Assembly (NCBI RefSeq): GCF_944391105.1
Contig: NZ_CALXSK010000006.1
Span: 43,263-107,262 of the forward strand
Length of the DNA stretch: 64,000 nt
Direction: 5' to 3'
Origin: an uncultured Victivallis sp.
GTDB lineage: Bacteria > Verrucomicrobiota > Lentisphaeria > Victivallales > Victivallaceae
Position 1 is the stretch's first letter, and each line of letters opens with the position of its first letter. Positions 29,416-38,710 of this stretch are shown piece by piece. The position numbers were made by a program, and so were the translations under genes. The notes beneath the pieces are model-generated. The model was given only the letters and a program-made list of their open reading frames with translations. It was not told where the DNA came from and did not search any database.

Positions 29416-31858
29416 GGCCGCTTGACCGCGGTTCGGCGAGTTCGACCGGGAGTCCCTGCGTCATGAGTTCTTTCCCGCTCATGATGAACGGTTCGAAACG
29501 GTTGTCCGCATCTTCCAGACGGTATTTCGCGTCGGGTTCGAGACCGCGCAGCCGGATGTCGGCGGCGCGATAGGGGCTGTCCACTCCCCGGAACGCTTCG
29601 AGAATGCCGCGTCCGAGGTCGGGCCGGTCGAACTGCAGCAACGTCCAGTTTCCGGTGGCGGCATGGAATGCGTCGAGACAGTAGTAGTCTCCGGAAAAGC
29701 ACTCCTTCGCCCGCAAATATTCATGGAGCCGCGCTCTCAGCCACTCGTGCGGATACTCCATGGTCAGCGGGCGATAGGCGTACATGAAGTAATGAACGAC
29801 GAGCCCCGGTCCCATCGAGGCGCGGAAGTTGTAGGTGTCGTTGCCCATCTGATTCTGCACTCCGAAGCTGAACGCGGGCAGATAGTGCGACAGCCCGGCA
29901 ACATGGGTGAGCTGCCACTCGGGATCGAATCCGTCCGAACACTCCATGTCGCTGGCCCAGAGCGGAAGGCTGTACCGCAGCGCTTCGAATTCAAGCCGTC
30001 GCCCGCCGGAGGCGCAGTTGTCGATCACGACCCGCGGGAATTTTTCCCGGATCGCCCGCCAGAGCCGGTAGAGCCCGGCCACGTAGCAGATCTCATTTGC
30101 TCCGCGGCGGTTCGGCGCATCATTTTCCCGCCACGGGTCCAGCGGTGAGATGTTGAAATCGATCCGCAGGATGTCGAGCGAATTTTCCTCAATCAGGTTC
30201 GACAGCGTATCGAAGCACCACTGCCACGCATCGGGGTCGCCGAGATTCAGGAGCAGGTTTTCGCCGGTGGAGGCGGACTGGAGGAAGTACTCGGGGTGGC
30301 GGTGAAAGATCTCCGCATTTTTCACTGCGCGTTCGGGTTCGATCCAGAGCAGCTGCTTCATCCCTGCCGCGTGGGTGGCTGCGGAGATATTCCGGAGTTT
30401 GTCCGGCAGAATCGCCGGGTTGAATTTCCAGTCTCCGGTGTTCCGGCTCCAGGTGGAGTCGAATTCGTCGGGGCTGTACGATCCCGGCGGCCCGTACCAG
30501 CCGGCGTCGATCCAGTGAAGCTGGAACGGCATTTTGCGTGCGACGATGTTTGCGATCCGGTCGAGATGCTCCTGTTCTATCATGCCGCCCCAGTTCGCGC
30601 TGGAGAGCGGCGGTTCGGCGATTTTGCCGTCGATGCGCGGCTGAATCTTTTCCCGCAGATACCGGCGCCAGAGATTCACGCCATGTTCCGTGCCGCCGGT
30701 TTCGTTCCAGACGAGGGCGATCGACGGCAGATCGAGCCGTTCGCCGGGTTCGAGTTCGAGATCGATCATTTCGATTCCGGCGGAGATGATGATTTCGGCG
30801 GCTTTGCGGCGAGGGGTGACTTCCGCGCGCCACTGACCGGCCCAGCCGACGGCGATTCGCAGATTGGCGTTGTCGTCCGTGAGATCGAAGCAGGGCAGCC
30901 ATTCGACGGAAGGACGCCCTTCCGTCGCGCCGAAGCGGATTGTCGTATCGGCATCCAGGAAAGTATCCACCGGCGTGAAGGAGTTGCGGAACGCCCCGCT
31001 GAATCCGGCGGTGCCGGCCATGTGGAAACTGCCGTGCCGACGCTTCAGGGTCGCATGATCCATCGCCGCCTCGAGATGGAGGGAGTCGACCCGGGTGAGG
31101 CGCGGAGAACGGACTCCGGTCGGGTTTTCAAGGGAGACCTGATACTCCAGTACCGGCAGATCGCGGAACCGTTTCATTGTGATTGTCAGGCGCAGCCCGG
31201 CTTCTTTCCCCCCCGAGGTCAGGGTGTAAAGCGTGTGGTCGCCGCGTTCTTCGCAGGTGCGTTCGACTCCGTAACGGCGATAGAATTCCGCGGCGTCGAG
31301 TGTCCCGAACCGGAAGTCGACCGGCAGCTTCGTTGCGGCGCGGAACGACGTTTCCCGGGTTCCGAGCCGGATTGTTTGCCCGGAACAGGTTGTGACTTCC
31401 GGCGCACACCAGTCGACATTGGCCAGATCGATTCCCTCCGGGGAGTTTACGACCAGATCGAATTCCGTCGCTCCACCGAGCTCCGCCTCGACGGGGATTC
31501 CGCCGTCGGCGTAGCGGACCGGGGGTGTTGCGGCGATGCACGTTCCGCCGGCTTCCACGGAAAAAAAGGCCGGAGAGATTCGATCCGGGGCGCTGTCCGT
31601 GGCGGAATTCCGTTCGATTCCCGCCGTGGCGCGGAAGCTCCGCAGCGGTTCCGGCGCGGTGATGCGGATCCGGCTCGGCGAATGGGTGCCGAATCCAGAA
31701 TCATATTCAGAGTCCCCGACCTTCAGCGGGCCGGAACCGGTCAGGCTCACCCCGCGCATCAGAACTCCCCAGCCCTGCTCGATCTGCTCACTGCGGCAAC
31801 CCGCCGCGCCGCCCTCCGCGAGTTTCCGCAGAAGATCCGTGTTTTTCATGGTTTCCAT
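29387..31858 (-). CDS. GH36-type alpha-galactosidase with N-terminal NPCBM domain
   Basis: Retaining alpha-galactosidase of 823 aa. Residues about 25-130 resemble the NPCBM carbohydrate-binding module (SEYDSGFGTHSPSRIRI). The GH36/GH27 clan core contains HWIDAGWYG near residue 450, the nucleophile Asp567 in ILRIDFN, DNCASGGRR near residue 613 and the likely acid/base Asp637 in WASDMECSDG. An upstream in-frame start exists, but GGAGGT six bases before the ATG at 31858 decides. No signal peptide is seen, which is odd for a protein with a binding module. It is divergent from an AraC-type regulator that probably controls it. Other clan members cannot be excluded. Confidence 0.9.
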   Translation of the reverse strand: METMKNTDLLRKLAEGGAAGCRSEQIEQGWGVLMRGVSLTGSGPLKVGDSEYDSGFGTHSPSRIRITAPEPLRSFRATAGIERNSATDSAPDRISPAFFSVEAGGTCIAATPPVRYADGGIPVEAELGGATEFDLVVNSPEGIDLANVDWCAPEVTTCSGQTIRLGTRETSFRAATKLPVDFRFGTLDAAEFYRRYGVERTCEERGDHTLYTLTSGGKEAGLRLTITMKRFRDLPVLEYQVSLENPTGVRSPRLTRVDSLHLEAAMDHATLKRRHGSFHMAGTAGFSGAFRNSFTPVDTFLDADTTIRFGATEGRPSVEWLPCFDLTDDNANLRIAVGWAGQWRAEVTPRRKAAEIIISAGIEMIDLELEPGERLDLPSIALVWNETGGTEHGVNLWRRYLREKIQPRIDGKIAEPPLSSANWGGMIEQEHLDRIANIVARKMPFQLHWIDAGWYGPPGSYSPDEFDSTWSRNTGDWKFNPAILPDKLRNISAATHAAGMKQLLWIEPERAVKNAEIFHRHPEYFLQSASTGENLLLNLGDPDAWQWCFDTLSNLIEENSLDILRIDFNISPLDPWRENDAPNRRGANEICYVAGLYRLWRAIREKFPRVVIDNCASGGRRLEFEALRYSLPLWASDMECSDGFDPEWQLTHVAGLSHYLPAFSFGVQNQMGNDTYNFRASMGPGLVVHYFMYAYRPLTMEYPHEWLRARLHEYLRAKECFSGDYYCLDAFHAATGNWTLLQFDRPDLGRGILEAFRGVDSPYRAADIRLRGLEPDAKYRLEDADNRFEPFIMSGKELMTQGLPVELAEPRSSGLIFYHRLNS

Positions 31859-31901
31859 CCGGCACCTCCGAAAATGTTTTGTCATAATGATACCACACAT
31901 T

Positions 31902-31919
31902 TGCATTTTCCGGAATGCA
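31902..31919. promoter_or_regulatory. Inverted repeat between GH36 and its AraC regulator
   Basis: An 18-bp dyad with arms TGCATT and AATGCA around a TTCCGG core lies in the middle of the 118-base divergent gap. It is a candidate regulator site; AraC proteins usually prefer direct repeats, so the factor is uncertain. Confidence 0.4.
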
Positions 31920-31976
31920 GGATATTGTTTTTTTTATGTAAGAAATCACTTTTTTCACTACGGGATCGGTTCAGTC

Positions 31977-32801
31977 GTGGAACAAATCGAAGACGCCTCC
32001 CTCAATTTTGAATATCTCGGCGGCGGAGTCACGCCGGTCGCGTGCGACGATGACACCGGTCGGCGGCAGTTTCCGTTTTATGTGCTGGTCTGCAACGAAG
32101 GCATGTCCAGCCGGGTGGAGCGGGAGGGAGGCGTCACCGCCGTGCAGGACGGGGAGTGTTATCTGATCCGGAAAGGAGAGGTGCACCGCCTGCGGGTGCA
32201 GACCGGCAAAAATCCGGTCTCAATCTGGTGTCACTTCCGGATTACGCTGCTGCACGGGATGGACCTGCTGGATTTTTTCGAGTTGCCGGAAAAGTTTTCT
32301 CCTCCCGCGAGCCTTCTGATTCGTGAAGCCTGCCGTTCTCTGACGGAAGGCGTTCCGGAATCCGGGATTCGGCGGCTGCTCGCACGCAAGCATGCGGGGC
32401 TGACTCTGGTGGAGGCAATCGCCTCCGCCTGTCCCGAACGGGAGGACGTCGCCGCGAAACTTGGAGACCTCCGGCGGCTGGCTCCGGCATTGGAATTCAT
32501 GGGCAGCCATGTCGCCGGGAAAGTGCGTCTGGAGGAGGTCGCATCCCGCGCGAATCTTTCCGCGTCGCGTTTTTCAGTGCTTTTCCGGCAGGCGATGGGG
32601 TGTTCTCCCGGTGTTTACTGCCGGGCTCTGCGTCTGCGCCGGGCGCATGAGCTTCTGACGGGCGGGGCGACTCCGGCGGAGGCGGCCGCCGCACTCAACT
32701 TTTACGATGTGTTTCATTTCAGCCGCTGTTTCAAGCGTCATTTCGGCGTGACTCCGGCGGAATATCTGCGTCGTCGCCGGGAACGGACCCTGCCGTTTTA
32801 A
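31977..32801 (+). CDS. AraC family transcriptional regulator
   Basis: A 274 aa regulator with an N-terminal cupin-like ligand domain and a C-terminal pair of helix-turn-helix motifs: VRLEEVASRANLSASRFSVL near residue 184 and FYDVFHFSRCFKRHFGVTPAEYL near residue 243 (the AraC signature). The frame is open upstream, but GTG at 31977 is the only start that places the protein's beginning correctly, with a weak RBS. It is divergent from the GH36 alpha-galactosidase, suggesting a galactoside-responsive switch by analogy with MelR and RafR. It ends 129 bases before the secretion operon. Confidence 0.87.
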   Translation: MEQIEDASLNFEYLGGGVTPVACDDDTGRRQFPFYVLVCNEGMSSRVEREGGVTAVQDGECYLIRKGEVHRLRVQTGKNPVSIWCHFRITLLHGMDLLDFFELPEKFSPPASLLIREACRSLTEGVPESGIRRLLARKHAGLTLVEAIASACPEREDVAAKLGDLRRLAPALEFMGSHVAGKVRLEEVASRANLSASRFSVLFRQAMGCSPGVYCRALRLRRAHELLTGGATPAEAAAALNFYDVFHFSRCFKRHFGVTPAEYLRRRRERTLPF

Positions 32802-32930
32802 GGAGAACGCAGGAAAAAAAAGGTTTCTTGTATGCGAAACACAATAAAGCGGGAATCTTGCGCGTTAACTGAAAAAAGACGACATGGTTTTCAAAGAATT
32901 GGAACCGTTCATGCCAATGCGGGGGGGCAG

Positions 32931-33647
32931 ATGATGAAACAGACGGTACTTCTCTTCGGGACGCTTGCGTCCGCACTTTTTTTCTGTCCGGCGTTCGCCG
33001 CGGATGGGGAAACGGAATCCGCTCCGCCGGAGAGTCGTCAGCGCGATGATGGGCAGTCCGGAGGCCGTCGCAGTGGCCGTCCGGGCGGCTGGAGCCGCGA
33101 GGGCAGGCGCGGCGGGATGATGATGGGGGCTCCTGTCAATCCGCGCGCGGAGGCCGAGGCGAAGATCAAGGAGAAATTCCCGGAAGAGTATGCCGCCGTT
33201 GAAAAAATGCGCGCGGAAGCCGAGGCGAAACTTCAGGAGCTCGCGAAGAAGGCCGGTGTCGAAATTCCGAAAACCATGACCGAACAGCTCGCCGAACTCA
33301 AGGCGAAATTTCCGAAAGAGATGGCCGAGATCGAGGAGCTCGGCAAAACCGACCGCCGCGCCGCGTTTCAGAAGATTCGCGAACTCGCCGAAAAGGCCGG
33401 AGTCAAACTGACCATGCCCGGTATGGGCGGCCGTCCCGGCATGCCGGGACGCAACGGTTCCGAGGATGCGCCTCCGCCGCCGCCGCGTGAGAATCCGATG
33501 CGTCAGCTGCGGCTTCTCCGGCAGAAGTTTCCGGAGGAGATGGCCGAAATCGACCGCCTCCGCCGCAGCGATCCGGAGGCCGCGCGGACGAAAACTCGCG
33601 ATCTTCTGAAGAAACTTGAAACGGAACAGCCCGCCGACAACCCTTAG
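32931..33647 (+). CDS. Exported coiled-coil repeat protein leading the secretion operon
   Basis: No known function recognised. It is 238 aa with a signal peptide ending near FCPAFAADGE, an Arg/Gly-rich linker, and three copies of a helical unit of about 35 residues built on KFPxExAEIxxL (KFPEEYAAVEKM, KFPKEMAEIEEL, KFPEEMAEIDRL), separated by a Met/Gly/Pro-rich stretch. ATG codons at 32931 and 32934 are equivalent; a G-run serves as RBS. It ends 24 bases before gspL and so is probably the first gene of the type II secretion operon. It may be a periplasmic scaffold or chaperone for that machine, which is inference. Confidence 0.75.
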   Translation: MMKQTVLLFGTLASALFFCPAFAADGETESAPPESRQRDDGQSGGRRSGRPGGWSREGRRGGMMMGAPVNPRAEAEAKIKEKFPEEYAAVEKMRAEAEAKLQELAKKAGVEIPKTMTEQLAELKAKFPKEMAEIEELGKTDRRAAFQKIRELAEKAGVKLTMPGMGGRPGMPGRNGSEDAPPPPPRENPMRQLRLLRQKFPEEMAEIDRLRRSDPEAARTKTRDLLKKLETEQPADNP

Positions 33648-33671
33648 AGTGCGGAATTCACAGGGCGCAAA

Positions 33672-34892
33672 ATGATGCAAAGCGGTCATATCAGGGAGTT
33701 CTCGGTACTCGCCTTCGGGGCTGAAACGGTGCGTGGATGTTTGTTCCGCCGCCGGGGGGCGCAGTATTCGATCATCCGACATGGGGTCGAGACGGTCGAC
33801 TCCAACGATCCGGCCCAGGCGTGGAAGCATCTGCTGCGGCAGCTCGGGCGGGGGCGTGAGTGTCCGCTCTTTCTCACCGGCGCGCTGCCGAAGGGAATCT
33901 TCTTCCGGTTCGACTCGATTGAACTGCCTCCCCGTGCGCGGCGCGAGGCGCTTGAGATGGAGCTTTCGCAACGGATTCTGACGATTCCGGAGAATCATCG
34001 GCTTCAGTTTTATGCCGGAGCGGCCGATGCGGAAGGGAACGTTCCGGTGAACGTCTACGTCATTCCCGGCAGTTCTCTGGAACATCCCGCCGCGATGCTG
34101 ACGCAGGCGGGGGGGCGCGCGGATGAGTTTCTCTATCCGCTTCTGGCGTGGCGGGCGGGCGATCCGCCGGTCGACCTGGCGCGGCTCGATCCCGAATTCG
34201 GGTTCGCCGACGGCGAGTGGAGGCCGAGTCCGCAGAACCCGGATTACGGGCCGTGGATCAGGCGATTCCAGTCTGAGTTCAAGCTGCCTGTCGAAGGTGA
34301 TTTCCGGGTGGAAGATTATTTCGAGTGTCTGCTTGCGGCGCGGCTTGTTGTGCAGCCCGGTTTCCGGCAGGCAGAGCGCGGGCTCCGGCTGCTGCCGGAC
34401 CAGATGCGTCCGCGCCGTTACCGCAACCAGCTGAGAATCACGGCTTTGCTGGTGATTCTGCTGGCGGCGGTCTACATCTGGTCCGCCGCGGGCGGGATCC
34501 GCGAGAACTACCTTGCCCACCGGGCGGCCGTTGCGGAGCGCGACCGCATCAAGCGCGAAAATACGACGCTCACCTCGAAACTCAAGGCGTCGGAAAAGGA
34601 GCAGCGCGAACTTGCGCGCGTCGTGAATTTGAAGGCGGGAGAGCCGGAAGTCATCGAGAAACTTGCAATGCTGACTGAACTTCTGCCTTCGAACGCGATG
34701 GTTTCGAGCCTGCGCTGGAGCGAATCGAGCGTAGACCTCATGATTCAGAGCGAGGCGGAGAATCTTGATCTGCCTTCCCTGCTGCGCCGGGTTCCGTACT
34801 GGAAGGTCGGTCAGCTTCAGCAGCGCCGCATGGGCGACACCGTTACGATGATCACCTTGAAGCTCGTTCCAAATGAGGAGGCGGAAAAATGA
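33672..34892 (+). CDS. gspL: Type II secretion system protein L (GspL/PilM-N-like)
   Basis: A 406 aa inner-membrane protein with the GspL layout: a cytoplasmic actin-like region (residues 1-250), one membrane helix (about 256-272, ALLVILLAAVYIW), a short coiled coil and a periplasmic ferredoxin-like domain. GspL links the GspE ATPase to the inner-membrane platform with GspM. Sequence divergence is high, so the call rests on layout and on position before M, C, D, E and F. It has an ATGA overlap with the next gene. Confidence 0.72.
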   Translation: MMQSGHIREFSVLAFGAETVRGCLFRRRGAQYSIIRHGVETVDSNDPAQAWKHLLRQLGRGRECPLFLTGALPKGIFFRFDSIELPPRARREALEMELSQRILTIPENHRLQFYAGAADAEGNVPVNVYVIPGSSLEHPAAMLTQAGGRADEFLYPLLAWRAGDPPVDLARLDPEFGFADGEWRPSPQNPDYGPWIRRFQSEFKLPVEGDFRVEDYFECLLAARLVVQPGFRQAERGLRLLPDQMRPRRYRNQLRITALLVILLAAVYIWSAAGGIRENYLAHRAAVAERDRIKRENTTLTSKLKASEKEQRELARVVNLKAGEPEVIEKLAMLTELLPSNAMVSSLRWSESSVDLMIQSEAENLDLPSLLRRVPYWKVGQLQQRRMGDTVTMITLKLVPNEEAEK

Positions 34893-35500
34893 AAACCTCA
34901 TTTCGGGAATTCGTCAAGACCGGGAAGGGCAAGTTGACCGTCGCGCTCTGCGCGCTGGCGCTGAGCTGGATTTTCCTCCTCTGGAACTTCAGCGGTTCGT
35001 TCGGGGATCTGATGCCGGGCGAGGAGCGGATCGACAGTCTTGAGCGGGAAATCAAGCAGCTCAAACAGCAGAATGCAACTCTGTTTGCGCGCAGAAAAGC
35101 CGCTGACGAACTCAAGGCACGCTATCAGAAACAACTTGAAGGCTACTGGCGCGAGGAGCGTGACGGCGTGGTTGACACGGAGTTGCGCAACAAGATCCAG
35201 CAGGCTGCCGGCGAGGTTGAGTTGAAGCTCAACAGCCTCGGTTCGGTGCGAACCACACGGATCAACAGTGATCTTTACTACGCCGAGATCGATCTTTCGA
35301 CATCGGGTTCGCTTGAGACGCTCGTACGGTTTCTCGGCCGGATTCAGGAGATCCGGCCGGTGCTCTCCTGGCGGCGGCTCGATCTGCGTCCCGAGATGCG
35401 CAACACCGACCTGGTCGGCAACATGAATTTCAACGGGGCAATCCGGGTCATCGGATTCGACGGGGAAGCCGGTGAGGAACGGAAAGGAGGCGCGAAATGA
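34889..35500 (+). CDS. gspM: Type II secretion system protein M-like (GspM/PilO)
   Basis: A 203 aa protein with one N-terminal membrane helix (residues about 16-34), a coiled coil (EERIDSLEREIKQLKQQNAT) and a periplasmic domain of the GspM/PilO type. It forms the assembly platform with GspL. It overlaps gspL and gspC by 4 bases at each end, showing tight coupling. Identification depends on layout and operon order. Confidence 0.72.
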   Translation: MKTSFREFVKTGKGKLTVALCALALSWIFLLWNFSGSFGDLMPGEERIDSLEREIKQLKQQNATLFARRKAADELKARYQKQLEGYWREERDGVVDTELRNKIQQAAGEVELKLNSLGSVRTTRINSDLYYAEIDLSTSGSLETLVRFLGRIQEIRPVLSWRRLDLRPEMRNTDLVGNMNFNGAIRVIGFDGEAGEERKGGAK

Positions 35501-36363
35501 GAGCCGCCTTGATTGTGGTCAACGTGCTTCTGGCGGTCTGGCTGCTTGCGGTCGTTGCGAGCCGTCTGACGGGCGATGGCGATGTCGAGGAGTTTTCGGT
35601 CAAGAAAAGCGGTTCGAAGAAGAACGTCCCCGCAGCGTCGGCCGCCGCACCGAAGAGCACAACTTTGCTTTCTCTGGATTCGCGCATGGCGACGATCATC
35701 GACAACAACATCTTCAACAGCGACCGCTGCCCGAACGCGATGTTCGGCCGCGGCCGCTCGACCCGGATCGAACTCACGCTGGTCGGCACCTTCGAGATTG
35801 ACGGTGTCAAAGGCGCGATCATCAAACAGAAAGCGGGGTCGTCGAACAATCGCGGCGGTTTCATGGGCGGCCCGGGCGGTCCCGGCGGGCGCTGGGGCGG
35901 GCGGAACAATTCGTCGAATTCGAACACCCGCAGCCCGATCCGCGTGCAGTTCGTGGACGGCGTCTGGCGGAACTTCGGCGGAACCGACGCCGCGACGCTG
36001 CAGCAACAGCAGCAGCGCGAACAGACGCTCACGCTCCGGCAGTATGTTCGGGTCGGCGAGACGCTCAGCAATGGATACACGCTTGAGGAGGTCTCCCGCA
36101 CCGGCGCGGTGCTGACCCGCGGCAGCGACCGTATGGAACTGGAGATCCAGGATCCATCGCTCGGCATTGCAACGGCCTCCGGCACAACGCAGCGGCGCCC
36201 GAATTTCTTCCAGCAGATGCAGCAGATGCAGCAAATGCAGATGCGCCAGAACTTCCAGATGATGCGCATGATGCAGCGGACGCTCCAGCAGAACCAGAAC
36301 CGGGGCAACACCGGCAACCGCGGCGGAGCCGCTCCGCCTCCGCCTCCGCCGCCCGGACGATGA
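35497..36363 (+). CDS. gspC: Type II secretion system protein C-like (GspC/PilP)
   Basis: GspC couples the inner-membrane platform to the secretin. The 288 aa protein has a membrane helix at residues 3-21, a Lys/Ala linker, then an HR-like domain starting IIDNNIFNSDRCP and ELTLVGTFEIDG. The HR domain is interrupted by a Gly/Asn-rich loop near residues 115-148, and a second strand set (RVGETLSNGYTLEEV) follows. The C-terminus is unusual: a Met/Gln-rich stretch and then a run of seven prolines. No PDZ domain is seen. Confidence 0.7.
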   Translation: MRAALIVVNVLLAVWLLAVVASRLTGDGDVEEFSVKKSGSKKNVPAASAAAPKSTTLLSLDSRMATIIDNNIFNSDRCPNAMFGRGRSTRIELTLVGTFEIDGVKGAIIKQKAGSSNNRGGFMGGPGGPGGRWGGRNNSSNSNTRSPIRVQFVDGVWRNFGGTDAATLQQQQQREQTLTLRQYVRVGETLSNGYTLEEVSRTGAVLTRGSDRMELEIQDPSLGIATASGTTQRRPNFFQQMQQMQQMQMRQNFQMMRMMQRTLQQNQNRGNTGNRGGAAPPPPPPPGR

Positions 36364-36415
36364 GCAGTGTGAAGTGTTACGACGTATGACGATCAGCATA
36401 AAACCTGGTGAAACC

Positions 36416-38710
36416 ATGATGAAAACGACAAACAAAATGTTCCATCCGCCGCGGGTTGCGGCTCTGGCGGCGATCGGCCTGGCCGCGCTGCTCACCTCCT
36501 GTTCGATTCTGCAGCCGGAAGAGGACGGCGAGGAGCAGAATAAGGGGAGATTCGACTTTCTGCGCAGTGAGCAGAAAGACCGGGTCCCCGCCGAGCCTGA
36601 AACCATCGAGCAGGAACAGGTGCTTCCCGACAAAAGCGTCTCATCCGAACACAATGGGAAGGTGCTCGAGCAGCTGAACGCCCCCGGCAAACCCGCCGAA
36701 GCGAAGGAGGAGAGCACGCCGGAGGTCAAGACGGAACCGCGTTTTTACGATGACTTCATTTTCATGAACGGCGACGAGGAGTTGTCGGTTTCGCTCATCT
36801 TCAACAGTGCGCCGCTGCTGGACGTTCTCCCGGCGTTCGCGGACGTGCTTGGATTCAACTTCGTCGCGGACAGCGATCTCAAGGGAACCGTGACGCTGAA
36901 TCTGAATTCGAAGATGACCCGGCGGGAACTCTGGAACACGTTTGACCGGATGCTCTATCTCTCCGGCGCCGGCGTCACGGTCGAGGATTCGCTGCTGAAG
37001 ATCATGGCGCTGCCGAAACTCGCGCAGCAGGCGGATGCGAAGGTCGGGCGCGAAGTGTTCTGCTATCCGCTCAAGAACTCGACCGCGAAAGATGTCGTCA
37101 CGCAGATCAAGCCGTTCCTCGGCAAGGACAGCGTCTGTGTCGAGCTCGCGCGGCCGAACGCGGTACTGGTCTGCGACGACTCCGCGAACATCGCGAAAAT
37201 CCGGCAGATTCTCGATACGATCGACCAGGGGGTCCGCCGCAACTGGCCGCGCATGGCGATTCCGTGCCGCAACATCCTGCCGACCAGGGTCATCGAAGAG
37301 CTGCAGAATGTGCTGCCCGTGCTCGGATTCACGATCACCGAAACGACCGACAAGACCGAACTGCCGGGGGCGATCCAGCTGGTCGGTGTCGACCGGTTGC
37401 AGATGATCGTCGTCTCCGCCGCGACGCAGGACGCGATCGACGAGATCCGCAAATGGGTCGACATCCTCGACAGCGCCGATTCGATCGATCAGGAGCGGGT
37501 GTTCGTCTACAAGGTCGGCCACAACCGTGTCGACCAGCTTGCGCAGGCGCTTTCGATCATCTACAACACGCAGGGCGCCACTCAGACCATCGACACCGAA
37601 ACCGGTACCATCCGGACCAATACGCTGAACACGGTGACGACCCGTTCGACCAGCACGACGAGTTCGAACAACCGCAACAACACCGGGTCGACCCGCACGA
37701 CGAGCACGCAGACCGATCAGAGTTCGAGCCTCTTCGACACCCCGGTCCGGATCTTCGCGGACGGTATGTTGAACCGGCTCGTGATCCGCACGACCCCGCG
37801 CACCTACGCGAGCATCAAGGCGCTGCTCGACCGGCTTGACGTCGTCCCGGCGCAGGTGCTGCTGCAGGTGCTGATCGTCGAGGTGACGCTGACCGAGTCG
37901 ACGCAGTTCGGACTCGAATTTTCGGCCAAGGGTTCCGGCAGCGGCATCGACTCCGTGCTCGGTACGAATTATGATAACCTCACCCCGTTCGGAGAGACGA
38001 AACAGGAGGGGTTCACCGCGCTTCTGAACGACCCGAACAACCCCGAGAACAAGTTCGGCTATATCCGGGCACTCGCCGGAAACAGCGCGGTCAAAGTCAT
38101 CTCAAGCCCGCAGCTGCTCGTTTCAAGTCACACCGAGGCGAGGATTCAGGTCGGCAGCGAGGTGCCGGTCCTCACGCAGGGGTTCACGTCCACTTCCTCC
38201 ATGGGCAACATGTCACAGAGTTACGAGTACAAAGATGTCGGTGTGATCCTGACGCTGACGCCGCAGATCACCAGTACCGATCTGATCTCGCTGGATATCA
38301 CCCAGGTGCTCTCCGCGGCGATCCAGAATACGACCAGTTCCGAGATCGATTCTCCGGAAATCACGAAACGTGAGATCGAAACCTCCATGACCATCGCCCA
38401 CGGCCGCACGATGATCATCGGCGGGTTGATTCAGGAGAAGCGCAATGACGATCTGCAATCGGTTCCGTTCGTGAACGACATCCCGTTCCTGCGCCGGCTG
38501 CTCGGCAGCACCGAGGCGAAGATCGAGCGTTCCGAAATCCTCGTTCTCATCACCGGCTACATCGTGAATGAGAAGAGCCAGGTCGAGGAACTTATCAAAC
38601 GATATAACGAGGCGCTCGAAACCCTCAACGATTTCGACAATACGCTCGGCGACAAAGCCAAGCCGCGCAAGGGCGCGAACAAGCTCGACCACTCGGAGTT
38701 CTGGCGATGA
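36416..38710 (+). CDS. gspD: Type II secretion system secretin
   Basis: Outer-membrane secretin of 764 aa. It has a lipoprotein-type signal with lipobox LLTSC (Cys29), so it may be self-piloting without a separate pilotin. N-domains follow (LDVLPAFADVLGFNFV near residue 137; further N-domains with a Ser/Thr/Asn-rich insert near 400-440), then the C-terminal secretin core with VPVLTQG, KDVGVILTLTPQI and MIIGGLIQEK. The ATG at 36416 follows GGTGA; an earlier in-frame start at 36374 would bury the signal peptide. It overlaps gspE by 4 bases. Confidence 0.93.
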   Translation: MMKTTNKMFHPPRVAALAAIGLAALLTSCSILQPEEDGEEQNKGRFDFLRSEQKDRVPAEPETIEQEQVLPDKSVSSEHNGKVLEQLNAPGKPAEAKEESTPEVKTEPRFYDDFIFMNGDEELSVSLIFNSAPLLDVLPAFADVLGFNFVADSDLKGTVTLNLNSKMTRRELWNTFDRMLYLSGAGVTVEDSLLKIMALPKLAQQADAKVGREVFCYPLKNSTAKDVVTQIKPFLGKDSVCVELARPNAVLVCDDSANIAKIRQILDTIDQGVRRNWPRMAIPCRNILPTRVIEELQNVLPVLGFTITETTDKTELPGAIQLVGVDRLQMIVVSAATQDAIDEIRKWVDILDSADSIDQERVFVYKVGHNRVDQLAQALSIIYNTQGATQTIDTETGTIRTNTLNTVTTRSTSTTSSNNRNNTGSTRTTSTQTDQSSSLFDTPVRIFADGMLNRLVIRTTPRTYASIKALLDRLDVVPAQVLLQVLIVEVTLTESTQFGLEFSAKGSGSGIDSVLGTNYDNLTPFGETKQEGFTALLNDPNNPENKFGYIRALAGNSAVKVISSPQLLVSSHTEARIQVGSEVPVLTQGFTSTSSMGNMSQSYEYKDVGVILTLTPQITSTDLISLDITQVLSAAIQNTTSSEIDSPEITKREIETSMTIAHGRTMIIGGLIQEKRNDDLQSVPFVNDIPFLRRLLGSTEAKIERSEILVLITGYIVNEKSQVEELIKRYNEALETLNDFDNTLGDKAKPRKGANKLDHSEFWR

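Noticed and set aside
32865..34901. A 678-codon minus-strand open frame opposite the start of the secretion operon
   Set aside because: Composition is Arg/Leu-rich without domains, and it is antisense to the signal-peptide protein and gspL.
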